DNA of 64,000 nt, taken from JAVBOW01 sp031549495. GTDB taxonomy: Bacteria > Bacteroidota > Bacteroidia > Bacteroidales > Rikenellaceae. This document shows positions 41,424 through 53,121 of this stretch, piece after piece; the stretch's first letter is position 1; each line of letters opens with the position of its first letter. The notes beneath the pieces are model-generated. The model made no database searches. It saw only the letters and a program-made list of their open reading frames with translations, and had not been told where the DNA came from. The stretch spans positions 1 through 64,000 of the forward strand of contig JAVBPS010000051.1 of NCBI GenBank assembly GCA_031549495.1. Reading direction: 5' to 3'. A program made the position numbers and the translations under genes.

Positions 41424-42536
41424 ATGGCTTCGAAAGTTTATTTCACCGATTTCAAAATAACCAACCACGCCAGCCTGCCCGACAAAATGGAGCGTCTGGT
41501 GCGTGCCGCGGGCATCGAGACCCTCGACTGCCGCGACCGTTTCACCGCCGTGAAGATCCACTTCGGCGAACCGGGCAACCTGGCCTACATACGCCATAAT
41601 TATGCCAATCGCATGACGGCCGTGCTGCGTTCGCTCGGCGCGCGCGTCTTTTTCACCGATGCCAACACGCTCTACTCGGGCCGCCGCGCCAACGCCATCG
41701 ACCATCTGCAAAGCGCATTCGAGAACGGTTTCAACCCGATGGGCATCTCCGCCCCGGTCATCATCGCCGACGGCCTGAAAGGCACCGAGTACCGCGAACT
41801 GCCCGTCCACTCGCCGATCTGCGAGACGGCCAAGATCGGCTCGGCCATCGCCGACGCCGACGTGATCGTGTCGATGACCCACTTCAAAGGGCACGAGCAG
41901 GCCGGTTTCGGCGGCGCGCTGAAAAACATCGGCATGGGCGCCGCCAGCCGCGGCGGCAAGCTCGACCTGCACTCCACCTCGAAGCCGATCATCGTGCAGA
42001 AGAAATGCACCGGCTGCCGCCAATGCGTGAAGGATTGCAACTACGGCGCGGTGACGCTCGACGCGGACAAACGCGCGGTGATCGACTACGCCCGCTGCGT
42101 GGGCTGCGGCCAGTGCGTGGCCGTCTGCCGCTTCGACGCCGCGCAAGCGGTGCTGAACGCCTCCTCGCGCATCATGAACCAGAAGATCGCCGAGTACACC
42201 TGGGCGCTGCTGCGCGACAAACCCCATTTCCACCTCAGCTTCATCATGGACGTCTCGCCCGAGTGCGACTGCTGGGGCCACAACGACCTGCCGATCGTGC
42301 CCAACATCGGCATGGCCGCCTCGTTCGACCCCGTGGCGCTGGACAAGGCGTGCGCCGACCTGGCCACGGCCGCCCCCGCCATCCCCGGCAGCCGCGCCAA
42401 CCCCCAGGCGAAACCCGGCCTGGTGCACCGGGATGTTTTCACCCACGTGCACCCCAATACCGATTGGAAAGTCGGCCTGGAACATGCCGAGATGCTCGGG
42501 CTCGGGACAATGGAGTATGAGTTGGTGAAAATTTGA
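41424..42536 (+). CDS. DUF362 domain protein with two [4Fe-4S] clusters
   Basis: A 370-residue protein. The DUF362 domain occupies the N-terminal half, with IHFGEPGNLAYIRHNYANR, FFTDANTLYSGRRANAIDHL and VSMTHFKGHEQAGFGGALKNIGMGAASR. Two ferredoxin motifs follow, CTGCRQCVKDC and CVGCGQCVAVC, each able to bind a [4Fe-4S] cluster. The start at 41424 (MASKVYF) excludes repeat-derived codons upstream (HSERSEESWS). Such proteins are predicted electron-transfer or maturation factors; no specific reaction is established. Confidence 0.85.
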   Translation: MASKVYFTDFKITNHASLPDKMERLVRAAGIETLDCRDRFTAVKIHFGEPGNLAYIRHNYANRMTAVLRSLGARVFFTDANTLYSGRRANAIDHLQSAFENGFNPMGISAPVIIADGLKGTEYRELPVHSPICETAKIGSAIADADVIVSMTHFKGHEQAGFGGALKNIGMGAASRGGKLDLHSTSKPIIVQKKCTGCRQCVKDCNYGAVTLDADKRAVIDYARCVGCGQCVAVCRFDAAQAVLNASSRIMNQKIAEYTWALLRDKPHFHLSFIMDVSPECDCWGHNDLPIVPNIGMAASFDPVALDKACADLATAAPAIPGSRANPQAKPGLVHRDVFTHVHPNTDWKVGLEHAEMLGLGTMEYELVKI

Positions 42537-42639
42537 TCCGGGCTTTGTAATTTGCCTTTATCGAATGGAGGCATTGATTTATGGAATTTAGCGACCATTG
42601 TGCATCTATTGGTTATTAAACGCTATATAAATGCATGTG

Positions 42640-43197
42640 ATGAAAACAAGGCTTACCTTTAGTATTTTAATTCTCTGCCTGTTTGGCTGCCGATCACATA
42701 ATCGTAATCAAAGCGCAAAAGAAGGTATTGAGATAGATATATCGAAAATCGCTATTCTACCGTACGATACGACTGATACCTGGCCTTTCGAGAACTGCAT
42801 TCCCGCAGACTTGACCAGCGATGATCTGAACGAAATCGAGCCGATCGTTATAATGTGTGTCGGCGAATACAACAAGGCCCATGAAGAATGGTACGAAGAG
42901 CTTTGTGCCGAACATCCGGAAACGAAGTTCAATAAAGCACGTTTTGTGATCGACTTATCCAAGTACAGGCGGCAGTACATTTGCGTGACTAACGGAAAGG
43001 GAGAGAAAATGGTCTGGATCAATTTTCTTCACGAATCGAACTTTTTTTCTATAGATGGCGAAGAGGATGACATGTGGAAGAACAGGTGGAAGAGCGGGAT
43101 AATCTGGGTGCTCGATGGGGGCAATCAGTTTTTTCGACTGACAATCAACCTAACGACGAAAGAATGTTGTGATTTTTCTGTCAATGGAATAGCATGA
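42640..43197 (+). CDS. Hypothetical lipoprotein, AT-rich
   Basis: A 185-residue protein with lipoprotein signal MKTRLTFSILILCLFGC (Cys17). I recognise no domain. Notable segments are EPIVIMCVGEYNKAHEEWYEEL, a basic stretch YRRQYICVTNGKGEKMVWINFL, and a C-terminal TTKECCDFSVNGIA. The gene and about 90 bases upstream are visibly more AT-rich than the flanking genes, suggesting recent acquisition. Singleton between the DUF362 gene and metF. Confidence 0.6.
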   Translation: MKTRLTFSILILCLFGCRSHNRNQSAKEGIEIDISKIAILPYDTTDTWPFENCIPADLTSDDLNEIEPIVIMCVGEYNKAHEEWYEELCAEHPETKFNKARFVIDLSKYRRQYICVTNGKGEKMVWINFLHESNFFSIDGEEDDMWKNRWKSGIIWVLDGGNQFFRLTINLTTKECCDFSVNGIA

Positions 43198-43207
43198 CGA
43201 AAAGGGT

Positions 43208-43241
43208 AGATCCCTCCTCGCTTCGCTCTGTCGGGATAACG
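43208..43241. repeat. Degenerate class C palindromic repeat
   Basis: gatccctcctcgcttcgctc followed by tgtcgggataac, matching one side of the gtcatcccgagcgagcg element with mismatches. It lies just before the metF stop. Confidence 0.4.
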
Positions 43242-43245
43242 TGAT

Positions 43246-44208
43246 TCAGAATACCTCCCGAGCAATAGCCACCATATTATCCGTCTTGCCCATCGTATAG
43301 AAATGGATCGCGGGCAGCCCGGCGGCCTTCAGTTCGCGCGCCTGGGCGATGGCCCAGCGGATGCCCACCTCGCGTACGGCCTTGTTATCCTTGCACTTCA
43401 ACGCCTCGCTCACCAGTTCCTCGGGCAGGTCGACATGGAAGATCTGCGGCAGCAGCGTGAGGTGCTCGCGCGTCGAGAGCGGCTTGATCCCCGGGATGAT
43501 CGGCACCGAGATCCCCTCGGCGCGGCAGGCGTCGATGAAGGCGAAGATACGGCGGTTGTCGAAACTCATCTGCGTGACGATGTACCCCGCCCCGGCCTCG
43601 ACCTTGGCCTTCAGCCACCGCAGGTCCTCGGCCATGTTGGGCGCCTCGGCGTGTTTCTCGGGATAGCCCGCCACCCCGGCGCAGAAATCGCAACGGTGGA
43701 GTTCGCGCGCCTCGCCGTCGATGAATTCGCCGCGGTTCATCGCCACGATCTGCCCGACTAAATCGGAAGCATGAAGGTGCCCGTCCGCCTGCGCCCGGAA
43801 CGAATTCTCGCCCCGCAGGTTATCCCCGCGCAGCGCCAGCACGTTGCGGATCCCCAGGAAATCGAGGTCGATTAGCGCATCTTCCAAATCGTAACGCGAC
43901 ATCCCTCCGCAAATGAGGTGCGGCACCGCCGGTACCCCGTAGCGCTGGGTGATCGCGGCCGAAATCCCCACCGTACCCGGACGGCGGCGCACCACGCGCC
44001 TTTCCAGCAGTCCCCCCTCGCGCTCGACGTACTTCACCTCCTCGCGGTGGTAAGTGACGTTGATGTAGGCCGGGTCGAACTCCATCAGCGGGTCGATCGC
44101 GGCGAATGTGCGGTCGGTGCCCTCGCCTTTCAGCGGCGGGAGCAGTTCGAAGGTGAAACGGGTTTTGCCGGCCGATTCGGCGGCGGAGAGTATTTCGGTG
44201 ACTTTCAT
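43246..44208 (-). CDS. metF: Methylenetetrahydrofolate reductase
   Basis: A 320-residue flavoenzyme reducing 5,10-methylene-THF to 5-methyl-THF. MetF motifs are FTFELLPPLKGEG (catalytic Glu), AYINVTYHREEV, HLICGGMSRYDLEDAL, NVLALRGDN, VTQMSFDN and IIPGIKPLSTREHL. The product is the methyl donor for MetH, encoded just upstream on the same strand but separated by a palindromic repeat, so the two may be partly co-transcribed. Confidence 0.95.
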   Translation of the reverse strand: MKVTEILSAAESAGKTRFTFELLPPLKGEGTDRTFAAIDPLMEFDPAYINVTYHREEVKYVEREGGLLERRVVRRRPGTVGISAAITQRYGVPAVPHLICGGMSRYDLEDALIDLDFLGIRNVLALRGDNLRGENSFRAQADGHLHASDLVGQIVAMNRGEFIDGEARELHRCDFCAGVAGYPEKHAEAPNMAEDLRWLKAKVEAGAGYIVTQMSFDNRRIFAFIDACRAEGISVPIIPGIKPLSTREHLTLLPQIFHVDLPEELVSEALKCKDNKAVREVGIRWAIAQARELKAAGLPAIHFYTMGKTDNMVAIAREVF

Positions 44209-44233
44209 TTGAAAAGTGTTACATAAGGCTTTG

Positions 44234-44320
44234 TTGTCATTCTGAACGAAGTGAAGAATCTTGGTCTGAATTGTTTCGGCACAGCCCGGCCAAGATTCTT
44301 CACTTCGTTCAGAATGACAA
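44234..44320. repeat. Intergenic palindromic repeat, class A
   Basis: Arms ttgtcattctgaacgaagtg... / complement; interior ctgaattgtttcggcacagcccgg. It lies between metH and metF, which are read in the same direction. Confidence 0.85.
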
Positions 44321-44329
44321 AGAACAGTA

Positions 44330-47965
<3,636 letters not shown>

Positions 47966-48017
47966 AATTTTGTCGAATTATGCGTAATGGGTTGTGTACG
48001 TTTCATATTTAAATTAT

Positions 48018-48101
48018 GCCTGCTTGTCATTCGGCAGCGAAGTGAAGAATCTCAGACAGCCGTTTTGAGATTCTTCACTTCGTTCAGAATGACAAACAGG
48101 C
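48018..48101. repeat. Intergenic palindromic repeat, class A'
   Basis: gcctgcttgtcattcggcag ... complement ending caggc, short loop gacagccgtt. The interior matches 10503-10585. It lies upstream of metH. Confidence 0.82.
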
Positions 48102-48138
48102 TTGTGAGCAAGCGAATACAAAAAAACAAATTTTGCGC

Positions 48139-49209
48139 CTATTTTGCAACTAATTCTATCTCAAACAATTTATTCCAATTCTTGCCCGTTACGAAAATCC
48201 GTTTGCCGGCCGGGTCGTAGGCGATACCGTTCATCACGTCCGTCGCCGCGGTGATATCCTCGTCCTGCAGGATGTCCCCGAGTTCGATGATCCCTTTCAC
48301 GCGCCCCGTGGCCGGGTCGATGCGCACCACGTTCGACGAGGTGTAAACGTTGGCCCAGATCTCTCCTTCGATCCATTCCAGTTCGTTCAGATATTGTACC
48401 GCGATGCGGTCCGTGCAGGCCGTCAGGGTGCGCACGGTTTGGAGCGTCGCGGGGTCGATCACGCGGATCTTTTCCGTCCCGTCGCTCATGTAGAGCAACT
48501 TCCCGTCGCTGGTCAGCCCCCAGCCCTCGCCCGTGTAGGAAAATTGCCCCACGGGTTCAAAACTGCCGCGGTCGTAGATGAAGGCGGTGTTGTTCTGCCA
48601 GGTGAGCTGGTAGAGTTTCTCACCCACCAGGGCCAGCCCCTCGCCGAAAAATTTCTCGTCCAGGTCGCGCCGCTGCATCACCTTGCCGTCCTGCAGCCGC
48701 ACGCGCAGCAGGGCTGATTGGCCGTTCAGCCCGGTGCTCTCGTACAGGAAACCGTCGTGCCACAGCAACCCCTGCGTGTAGGATTCTTCGCTGTGGGGAT
48801 AGCTGTTCTTCACCCGGTAGCCCCATTGGCGCGGGGGATCTTTCGGGTAGATGACCATCTCGGAGTAACGCGCCGAGGAATCCCCGTCCAGGTAGGCCAC
48901 CGCATGCCACGGGATGCGCCCCACGCGGGATGATGAGGTTATGTTGTAAAGCATTTCGTTGTCCTGCACGATCCTGCGCCGCCCGTCGAGGTAGATGGCC
49001 ACGCTGTCGGGCGTAAGGTTATCCGCCGGAAGTACGACCATGATCACCTGGTCGCCCGTACGGAATTTCTCCCCGGCCGCGGGCGAGAGCGCCTTGATCA
49101 ACTCCACGCGCCCGGCCGCAGGGGCAGCCTGCGTGCCCGTCTGCGGTCCCCGGTTGCCACAGGCGACCGCGACGGCAACGAGCAGGGCTGCAACGAATAT
49201 GGATCTCAT
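48139..49209 (-). CDS. Glutaminyl-peptide cyclotransferase (plant-type), lipoprotein
   Basis: A 356-residue five-bladed propeller enzyme forming N-terminal pyroglutamate on exported proteins. The start at 49209 gives MRSIFVAALLVAVAVAC (Cys17 likely lipidated). Hallmarks are YPHSEESYTQGLLWHDGFLYESTG, EGLALVGEKLYQLTWQN, GEGWGLTSDGKLLYMSDGT, LNELEWIEGEIWANVY and MNGIAYDPAGKRIFVTGK. An additional N-terminal domain of about 100 residues (VELIKALSPAAGEKF) may be a separate module. In Bacteroidota this activity modifies Gln left after signal-peptide cleavage. Confidence 0.88.
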   Translation of the reverse strand: MRSIFVAALLVAVAVACGNRGPQTGTQAAPAAGRVELIKALSPAAGEKFRTGDQVIMVVLPADNLTPDSVAIYLDGRRRIVQDNEMLYNITSSSRVGRIPWHAVAYLDGDSSARYSEMVIYPKDPPRQWGYRVKNSYPHSEESYTQGLLWHDGFLYESTGLNGQSALLRVRLQDGKVMQRRDLDEKFFGEGLALVGEKLYQLTWQNNTAFIYDRGSFEPVGQFSYTGEGWGLTSDGKLLYMSDGTEKIRVIDPATLQTVRTLTACTDRIAVQYLNELEWIEGEIWANVYTSSNVVRIDPATGRVKGIIELGDILQDEDITAATDVMNGIAYDPAGKRIFVTGKNWNKLFEIELVAK

Positions 49210-49247
49210 CCTCACGTTCTGGAAATACGGATTAAAGCAATAGTGCA

Positions 49248-49255
49248 CAAAGGTA
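49248..49255 (-). promoter_or_regulatory. Promoter -7 element (TACCTTTG) of the cyclotransferase gene
   Basis: CAAAGGTA on the plus strand, 38 bases from the ATG at 49209. Confidence 0.55.
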
Positions 49256-49322
49256 CGAAAAAGACGCGAACGGCATAACGCCTGGTCCCCGGTTTTTAAT
49301 AAAGGATATGCGGACGGAGGCG

Positions 49323-50180
49323 TTATTCGCTTTCCTGCTCCGGGAAATAGGTGATTTCCCGCAGGGTAATGTACGTATACAGGGGGTCGCCATCCCTGTC
49401 GTGCGGCTGATAGCAGTAGGTCAGGCGCCGGGTCCAGTTCCCCCGATCGTCGATCTGTATATAATCGTAGTGGAGGTCGATGGATGGTATGCCGGTGTAT
49501 TTATTCTTCGTTAAGATCTCTTTGCTTTTCCAGCCGCGGTCGTTGTAAAACATCTGACCGCTGTACATAAGTTCTTTCCCCCTGTAGCTTTCGAAAAAAT
49601 AATTGTATGAATCTTTGTATCCCCGTACCCCTCTATGGGTGGGAATAAAAGGCAACAACGAAGTCTTGATCGTGACCACGTCGAGCGTATCCTGTTTACT
49701 GTAGGTGTATTTGCCGGTTATGCCGATTCTGAACGGGGCGGACGCCATATAGATCTTCTGTTTGCGCAATTCTCCCCGCCGGTCGTAAAAATAAACCGTA
49801 CTGTCCTCCAGACCGTCGCGACGGATGTCCGTTACGGTGCAGAGCCTGCCTGAATCGTCATAATGGTAGATGTGCCTGCGGATAACCGAATCTTCCGGTG
49901 TGCGTATCCGGGTCAGGTTACCGTCGGGATTGAATCGCAGCGATGCGTTCTGCTCCAATATACCTGCCCATTCTTTGGTTTTCAGGGGTACTGTGTCGCC
50001 CACGCTGAACGTCCCGTCGGCTTCGGCGACGGCATAACAGAGGACGTGTTCGATCGACTGTACCGGTCCGTGGAGACCTCGTTTTTCCAGATCGTTCAGC
50101 AGCAGGGGTTGCGCCGTTTCCCGGGTGGAGCAGGCGGCCAACAGCAGCGGTAATAATACGCAGGCGTATATCTTTTTCAT
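49323..50180 (-). CDS. Hypothetical lipoprotein with YD-like segments
   Basis: A 285-residue protein with lipoprotein signal MKKIYACVLLPLLLAAC (Cys17). The mature part contains segments reminiscent of single RHS/YD repeats (LRFNPDGNLTRIR, YHYDDSGRLCTVTDI, YFYDRRGELRKQKIY, MFYNDRGWKSKEIL, YIQIDDRGNWTRRLTY), so it is probably a beta-structured repeat protein. No catalytic motif is seen. Base composition is a little more AT-rich than its neighbours. Function unknown; monocistronic. Confidence 0.65.
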   Translation of the reverse strand: MKKIYACVLLPLLLAACSTRETAQPLLLNDLEKRGLHGPVQSIEHVLCYAVAEADGTFSVGDTVPLKTKEWAGILEQNASLRFNPDGNLTRIRTPEDSVIRRHIYHYDDSGRLCTVTDIRRDGLEDSTVYFYDRRGELRKQKIYMASAPFRIGITGKYTYSKQDTLDVVTIKTSLLPFIPTHRGVRGYKDSYNYFFESYRGKELMYSGQMFYNDRGWKSKEILTKNKYTGIPSIDLHYDYIQIDDRGNWTRRLTYCYQPHDRDGDPLYTYITLREITYFPEQESE

Positions 50181-50203
50181 TCCATACCGGGTTGCATTGC
50201 AGA

Positions 50204-50211
50204 CAAAGGTA
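50204..50211 (-). promoter_or_regulatory. Promoter -7 element (TACCTTTG) of the YD-like lipoprotein
   Basis: CAAAGGTA on the plus strand, 23 bases before the ATG on the minus strand. Confidence 0.55.
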
Positions 50212-50268
50212 GTGATTCCCCTGCAGAAAAATGCAAAGCCCGATCATTCAACGGTGCGAAAAATAACC

Positions 50269-50276
50269 TATATTTG
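50269..50276 (+). promoter_or_regulatory. Promoter -7 element (TATATTTG) of serS
   Basis: A perfect TAnnTTTG match 32 bases before the serS ATG; no T-box or other leader structure seen. Confidence 0.55.
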
Positions 50277-50308
50277 CACTCTGAAAAAGACTTAAAGATT
50301 CCAAGCCC

Positions 50309-51580
50309 ATGCTTACCCTGAAACAAATCCGTGACGACAAGGCGCTCGCCATCGAGCGCCTGGCCGTAAAAGGGGTGGACGCCGCCCCCGTGATCGCCCG
50401 CATCGAAGAGCTGGACGACCGCCGCAAATCCATACAGACCCAACTGGACGGCAATTTAGCCGAACAGAACGCCATAGCCAAGCAGGTGGGCCAGCTTTTC
50501 GGCCAGGGCCGCCGCGACGAGGCCGAAGCCGCCAAGCAGCGCGCCGCCTCGCTCAAAGAGACCTCGCGCGAGTTGGACGAACAACTACGCGCGACGGCTG
50601 AGGAACTCAACGCCGAAATCGTCAAATTGCCCAACTTTCCCTCGCCGCTCGTGCCCGCGGGCCGCACGGCCGAGGATAACGTGGTGGTGCGCCAGGGCGG
50701 CGTGATCCCCGACCTGGGCCCCAACGCCAAACCGCATTGGGATCTGGTCAAGGAGATGGATATCATCGACTTCGAACTCGGCGTGAAACTCACGGGAGCC
50801 GGTTTTCCTGTATATAAAGGCGCGGGAGCGGCCATCCAGCGCGCACTGATCACCTACTTCCTGGACTGCAATATCGCCGCAGGCTACCTGGAGGTGATGC
50901 CCCCGCTGATGGTCAACGAGGCTTCGGGCTTCGGTACGGGCCAGCTTCCCGACAAGGAGGGGCAGATGTACCACGCGCAGGTCGACAATTTCTACCTCAT
51001 CCCCACGGCCGAGGTGCCCGTGACGAATATTTACCGCGACGTGATCGTCGAGCAGGCCGACCTGCCCGTGAAGATGACCGCCTACACCCCCTGCTTCCGC
51101 CGTGAGGCCGGGTCGTACGGCAAGGACGTGCGCGGCCTGAACCGCCTGCACCAGTTCGACAAGGTGGAGATCGTGCGCATCGAGCAGCCCGACCGTTCCT
51201 ATGCAGCGTTGGACGAGATGGTCGCCCATGTGGAGCGGATCGTCTCCTCGCTCGGCCTGCCGTACCGCATCCTGCGCCTGTGCGGGGGCGATATGAGCTT
51301 CACCTCGGCGCTTACGTACGATTTCGAGGTCTGGTCGGCCGCCCAGGGGCGCTGGTTGGAGGTTTCTTCGGTGTCCAACTTCGAATCGTTCCAGTCCAAC
51401 CGCCTCAAACTGCGTTACCGCGACGCCGACCGCAAGGTGCAACTCGCCCACACGCTCAACGGTTCGTCGCTCGCCCTGCCGCGCATCCTGGCCGCGCTGA
51501 TCGAGAACAACCAGACCCCGGAAGGGATCGTCGTTCCCGAGGTGCTGCGTCCCTATATGCGTACCGGTATCATAAAATAA
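50309..51580 (+). CDS. serS: Seryl-tRNA synthetase
   Basis: A 423-residue class II synthetase charging tRNA-Ser. The N-terminal tRNA-binding coiled coil spans about 25-100 (DDRRKSIQTQLDGNLAEQNAIAKQVG). Class II motif 2 is FRREAGSYGKDVRGLNRLHQFDKVEIV in two parts, and motif 3 is LNGSSLALPRILAALIENNQ. The TAEVPVTNIYRD serine-binding block is present. Length and start (MLTLKQIRDDK) are typical. Confidence 0.97.
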   Translation: MLTLKQIRDDKALAIERLAVKGVDAAPVIARIEELDDRRKSIQTQLDGNLAEQNAIAKQVGQLFGQGRRDEAEAAKQRAASLKETSRELDEQLRATAEELNAEIVKLPNFPSPLVPAGRTAEDNVVVRQGGVIPDLGPNAKPHWDLVKEMDIIDFELGVKLTGAGFPVYKGAGAAIQRALITYFLDCNIAAGYLEVMPPLMVNEASGFGTGQLPDKEGQMYHAQVDNFYLIPTAEVPVTNIYRDVIVEQADLPVKMTAYTPCFRREAGSYGKDVRGLNRLHQFDKVEIVRIEQPDRSYAALDEMVAHVERIVSSLGLPYRILRLCGGDMSFTSALTYDFEVWSAAQGRWLEVSSVSNFESFQSNRLKLRYRDADRKVQLAHTLNGSSLALPRILAALIENNQTPEGIVVPEVLRPYMRTGIIK

Positions 51581-51611
51581 TTGTCATTCAGAGCGAAGCG
51601 AAGAATGACAA
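51581..51611. repeat. Internally deleted class A repeat
   Basis: Only the tips remain: ttgtcattc, then agagcgaagcgaa, then gaatgacaa. It starts directly after the serS stop. Confidence 0.65.
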
Positions 51612-51677
51612 AATGCCTCTTGCATGGAGGGTATCTATTCCCACGGACAACAAACCGGGAATTATCTTCGTTTAAAT

Positions 51678-51708
51678 TTTGTAGCAAATAAAAAGAGTAA
51701 TATATTTG
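51678..51708 (+). promoter_or_regulatory. Promoter of the ferredoxin gene
   Basis: TTTG (51678-51681), 19 bases, TATATTTG (51701-51708): a consensus match in both elements and spacing, suggesting strong expression. Confidence 0.8.
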
Positions 51709-51772
51709 CAGTGCGTAATTCCGGCTTGCAGTTTGCAATCTAAATTGCGTGTAAAACTAAAAAAACAAAGAA

Positions 51773-51943
51773 ATGGCTTACAAAATTCAGGAAGACACCT
51801 GCACCGCTTGCGGTACTTGTATCGACGAATGCCCCGTAGAGGCGATCTCCCCGGGCAACGTTTACTCGATCGACCCGTCGCTCTGCACCGACTGCGGCTC
51901 TTGCGCCGACGTCTGCCCCGTAGAGGCTATCATCCCGGGTTAA
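51773..51943 (+). CDS. 2[4Fe-4S] bacterial-type ferredoxin
   Basis: A 56-residue clostridial-type ferredoxin, a small soluble low-potential electron carrier. Two cluster motifs are complete: C10-TA-C13-GT-C16-IDE-C20-P and C38-TD-C41-GS-C44-ADV-C48-P, each followed by VEAI, showing the internal two-fold repeat. The short length explains why simple ORF filters miss it. It has a near-perfect promoter and its own terminator, fitting a highly expressed monocistronic gene in an anaerobe. Confidence 0.95.
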   Translation: MAYKIQEDTCTACGTCIDECPVEAISPGNVYSIDPSLCTDCGSCADVCPVEAIIPG

Positions 51944-51966
51944 CGGGTGTTCTTACAGAGAAAAAG

Positions 51967-51991
51967 ACCGTCGCGATGCGGCGGTTTTTTT
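51967..51991 (+). terminator. Terminator of the ferredoxin gene, abutting mqnC
   Basis: ACCGTCGC / GCGGCGGT with loop gat (8-bp stem including one G-T pair), then seven T. The T-run ends four bases before the mqnC ATG. Confidence 0.85.
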
Positions 51992-51995
51992 GATT

Positions 51996-53081
51996 ATGCG
52001 AAGCGCATTACATAAAAAGATCATCGCGGGCGATCCCGTCACCGCCGCCGAGGCGTTGTGGCTTTGGGAGAATGTCCCCGTGGCCGAGCTTGCGGCTTTG
52101 GCCGACGGGTTGCGCCGCATGCGCGTGGACGACCCGGCGGTGGTCACCTGGCAGATCGACCGCAATGTGAATATTACGAATGTCTGCATCTCGGGCTGCC
52201 GTTTCTGCAATTTCCATTGCCGTCCGGCGGAGGTTGAGCGGGCTTATATCACGACCATAGGGGAATACCGCGAAAAGATCGAGGGCATGCTCGCGCTGGG
52301 CGGCGACCAACTGCTTTTGCAGGGCGGCCTGCATCCCGGGCTGGGCATCGACTTTTACGAAGGGCTTTTCCGTGAATTGAAAAACGCTTACCCGCAGGTG
52401 AAACTGCACGCCCTGGGCGCGCCCGAGGTGGCGCATATCGCCCGGATCAGCGGATTGAGCGTCGGCGATACGCTGGAAAGGCTTGTGGCTGCAGGGTTGG
52501 ACTCGTTGCCCGGCGCGGGTGCGGAAATCCTTACGGATCGTGTGCGCAGGATCATTTCGCCCGCCAAACCGTCGGTCGCCGAGTGGTGCGAGGTGATGCG
52601 CGTGGCGCACCGGATGAACCTGCCGACTTCGGCCACGATGATGTACGGCCATGTGGAGACCATCGCCGAGCGCATCGAACACCTTTTATTGATCCGCGAC
52701 TTACAGGCAGAGGTCCCTGAGGGAAATTGGGGGTTCACGGCCTTCATCCCGTGGATCTTCCGCAGCGACGGCACGGCGCTGGCCCGCGAAGGGGTGGGGG
52801 GCGCGTTCTCCCCGCTGGAATATATCAAAATGATCGCCCTGAGCCGCATCGTGCTGCACAACATCCGCAACATCCAGGCCTCCTGGCTCACCGTAGGCAA
52901 AGCCACCGCCCAGGTGGCCCTGCATTCAGGCGCCAACGACATGGGCTCGATCATGATCGAGGAAAACGTGGTCTCTTCGGCCGGCGCCCGCAACCGCTTC
53001 GATGCCGAAGGCATCCAGGCCGCCATCCGCGAAGCGGGATTCACCCCGCGCCTGCGCGATCAACTTTACCGTCTGCGTTAA
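51996..53081 (+). CDS. mqnC: Cyclic dehypoxanthinyl futalosine synthase
   Basis: A 361-residue radical-SAM enzyme of the futalosine route to menaquinone. The cluster motif CISGCRFCNFHC sits in NVNITNVCISGCRFCNF, with QGGLHPGLGIDFYE, ALGAPEVAHIAR and SLPGAGAEILTDRVR as MqnC/MqnE-family blocks. MqnC fits better than MqnE because of LDSLPGAGAEIL and IPWIFRSDGTAL. The ATG at 51996 is used; the terminator of the ferredoxin gene ends just before it, so the promoter is unclear. No other mqn gene is in the window. Confidence 0.88.
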   Translation: MRSALHKKIIAGDPVTAAEALWLWENVPVAELAALADGLRRMRVDDPAVVTWQIDRNVNITNVCISGCRFCNFHCRPAEVERAYITTIGEYREKIEGMLALGGDQLLLQGGLHPGLGIDFYEGLFRELKNAYPQVKLHALGAPEVAHIARISGLSVGDTLERLVAAGLDSLPGAGAEILTDRVRRIISPAKPSVAEWCEVMRVAHRMNLPTSATMMYGHVETIAERIEHLLLIRDLQAEVPEGNWGFTAFIPWIFRSDGTALAREGVGGAFSPLEYIKMIALSRIVLHNIRNIQASWLTVGKATAQVALHSGANDMGSIMIEENVVSSAGARNRFDAEGIQAAIREAGFTPRLRDQLYRLR

Positions 53082-53090
53082 AGATAAGTG

Positions 53091-53121
53091 AAAAGGCACC
53101 CACGTGAAGGGTGCCTTTTTT
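53091..53121. terminator. Bidirectional terminator between mqnC and truA
   Basis: AAAAGGCACCC / GGGTGCCTTTTTT with loop acgtgaa; it overlaps the truA stop codon. Confidence 0.88.
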
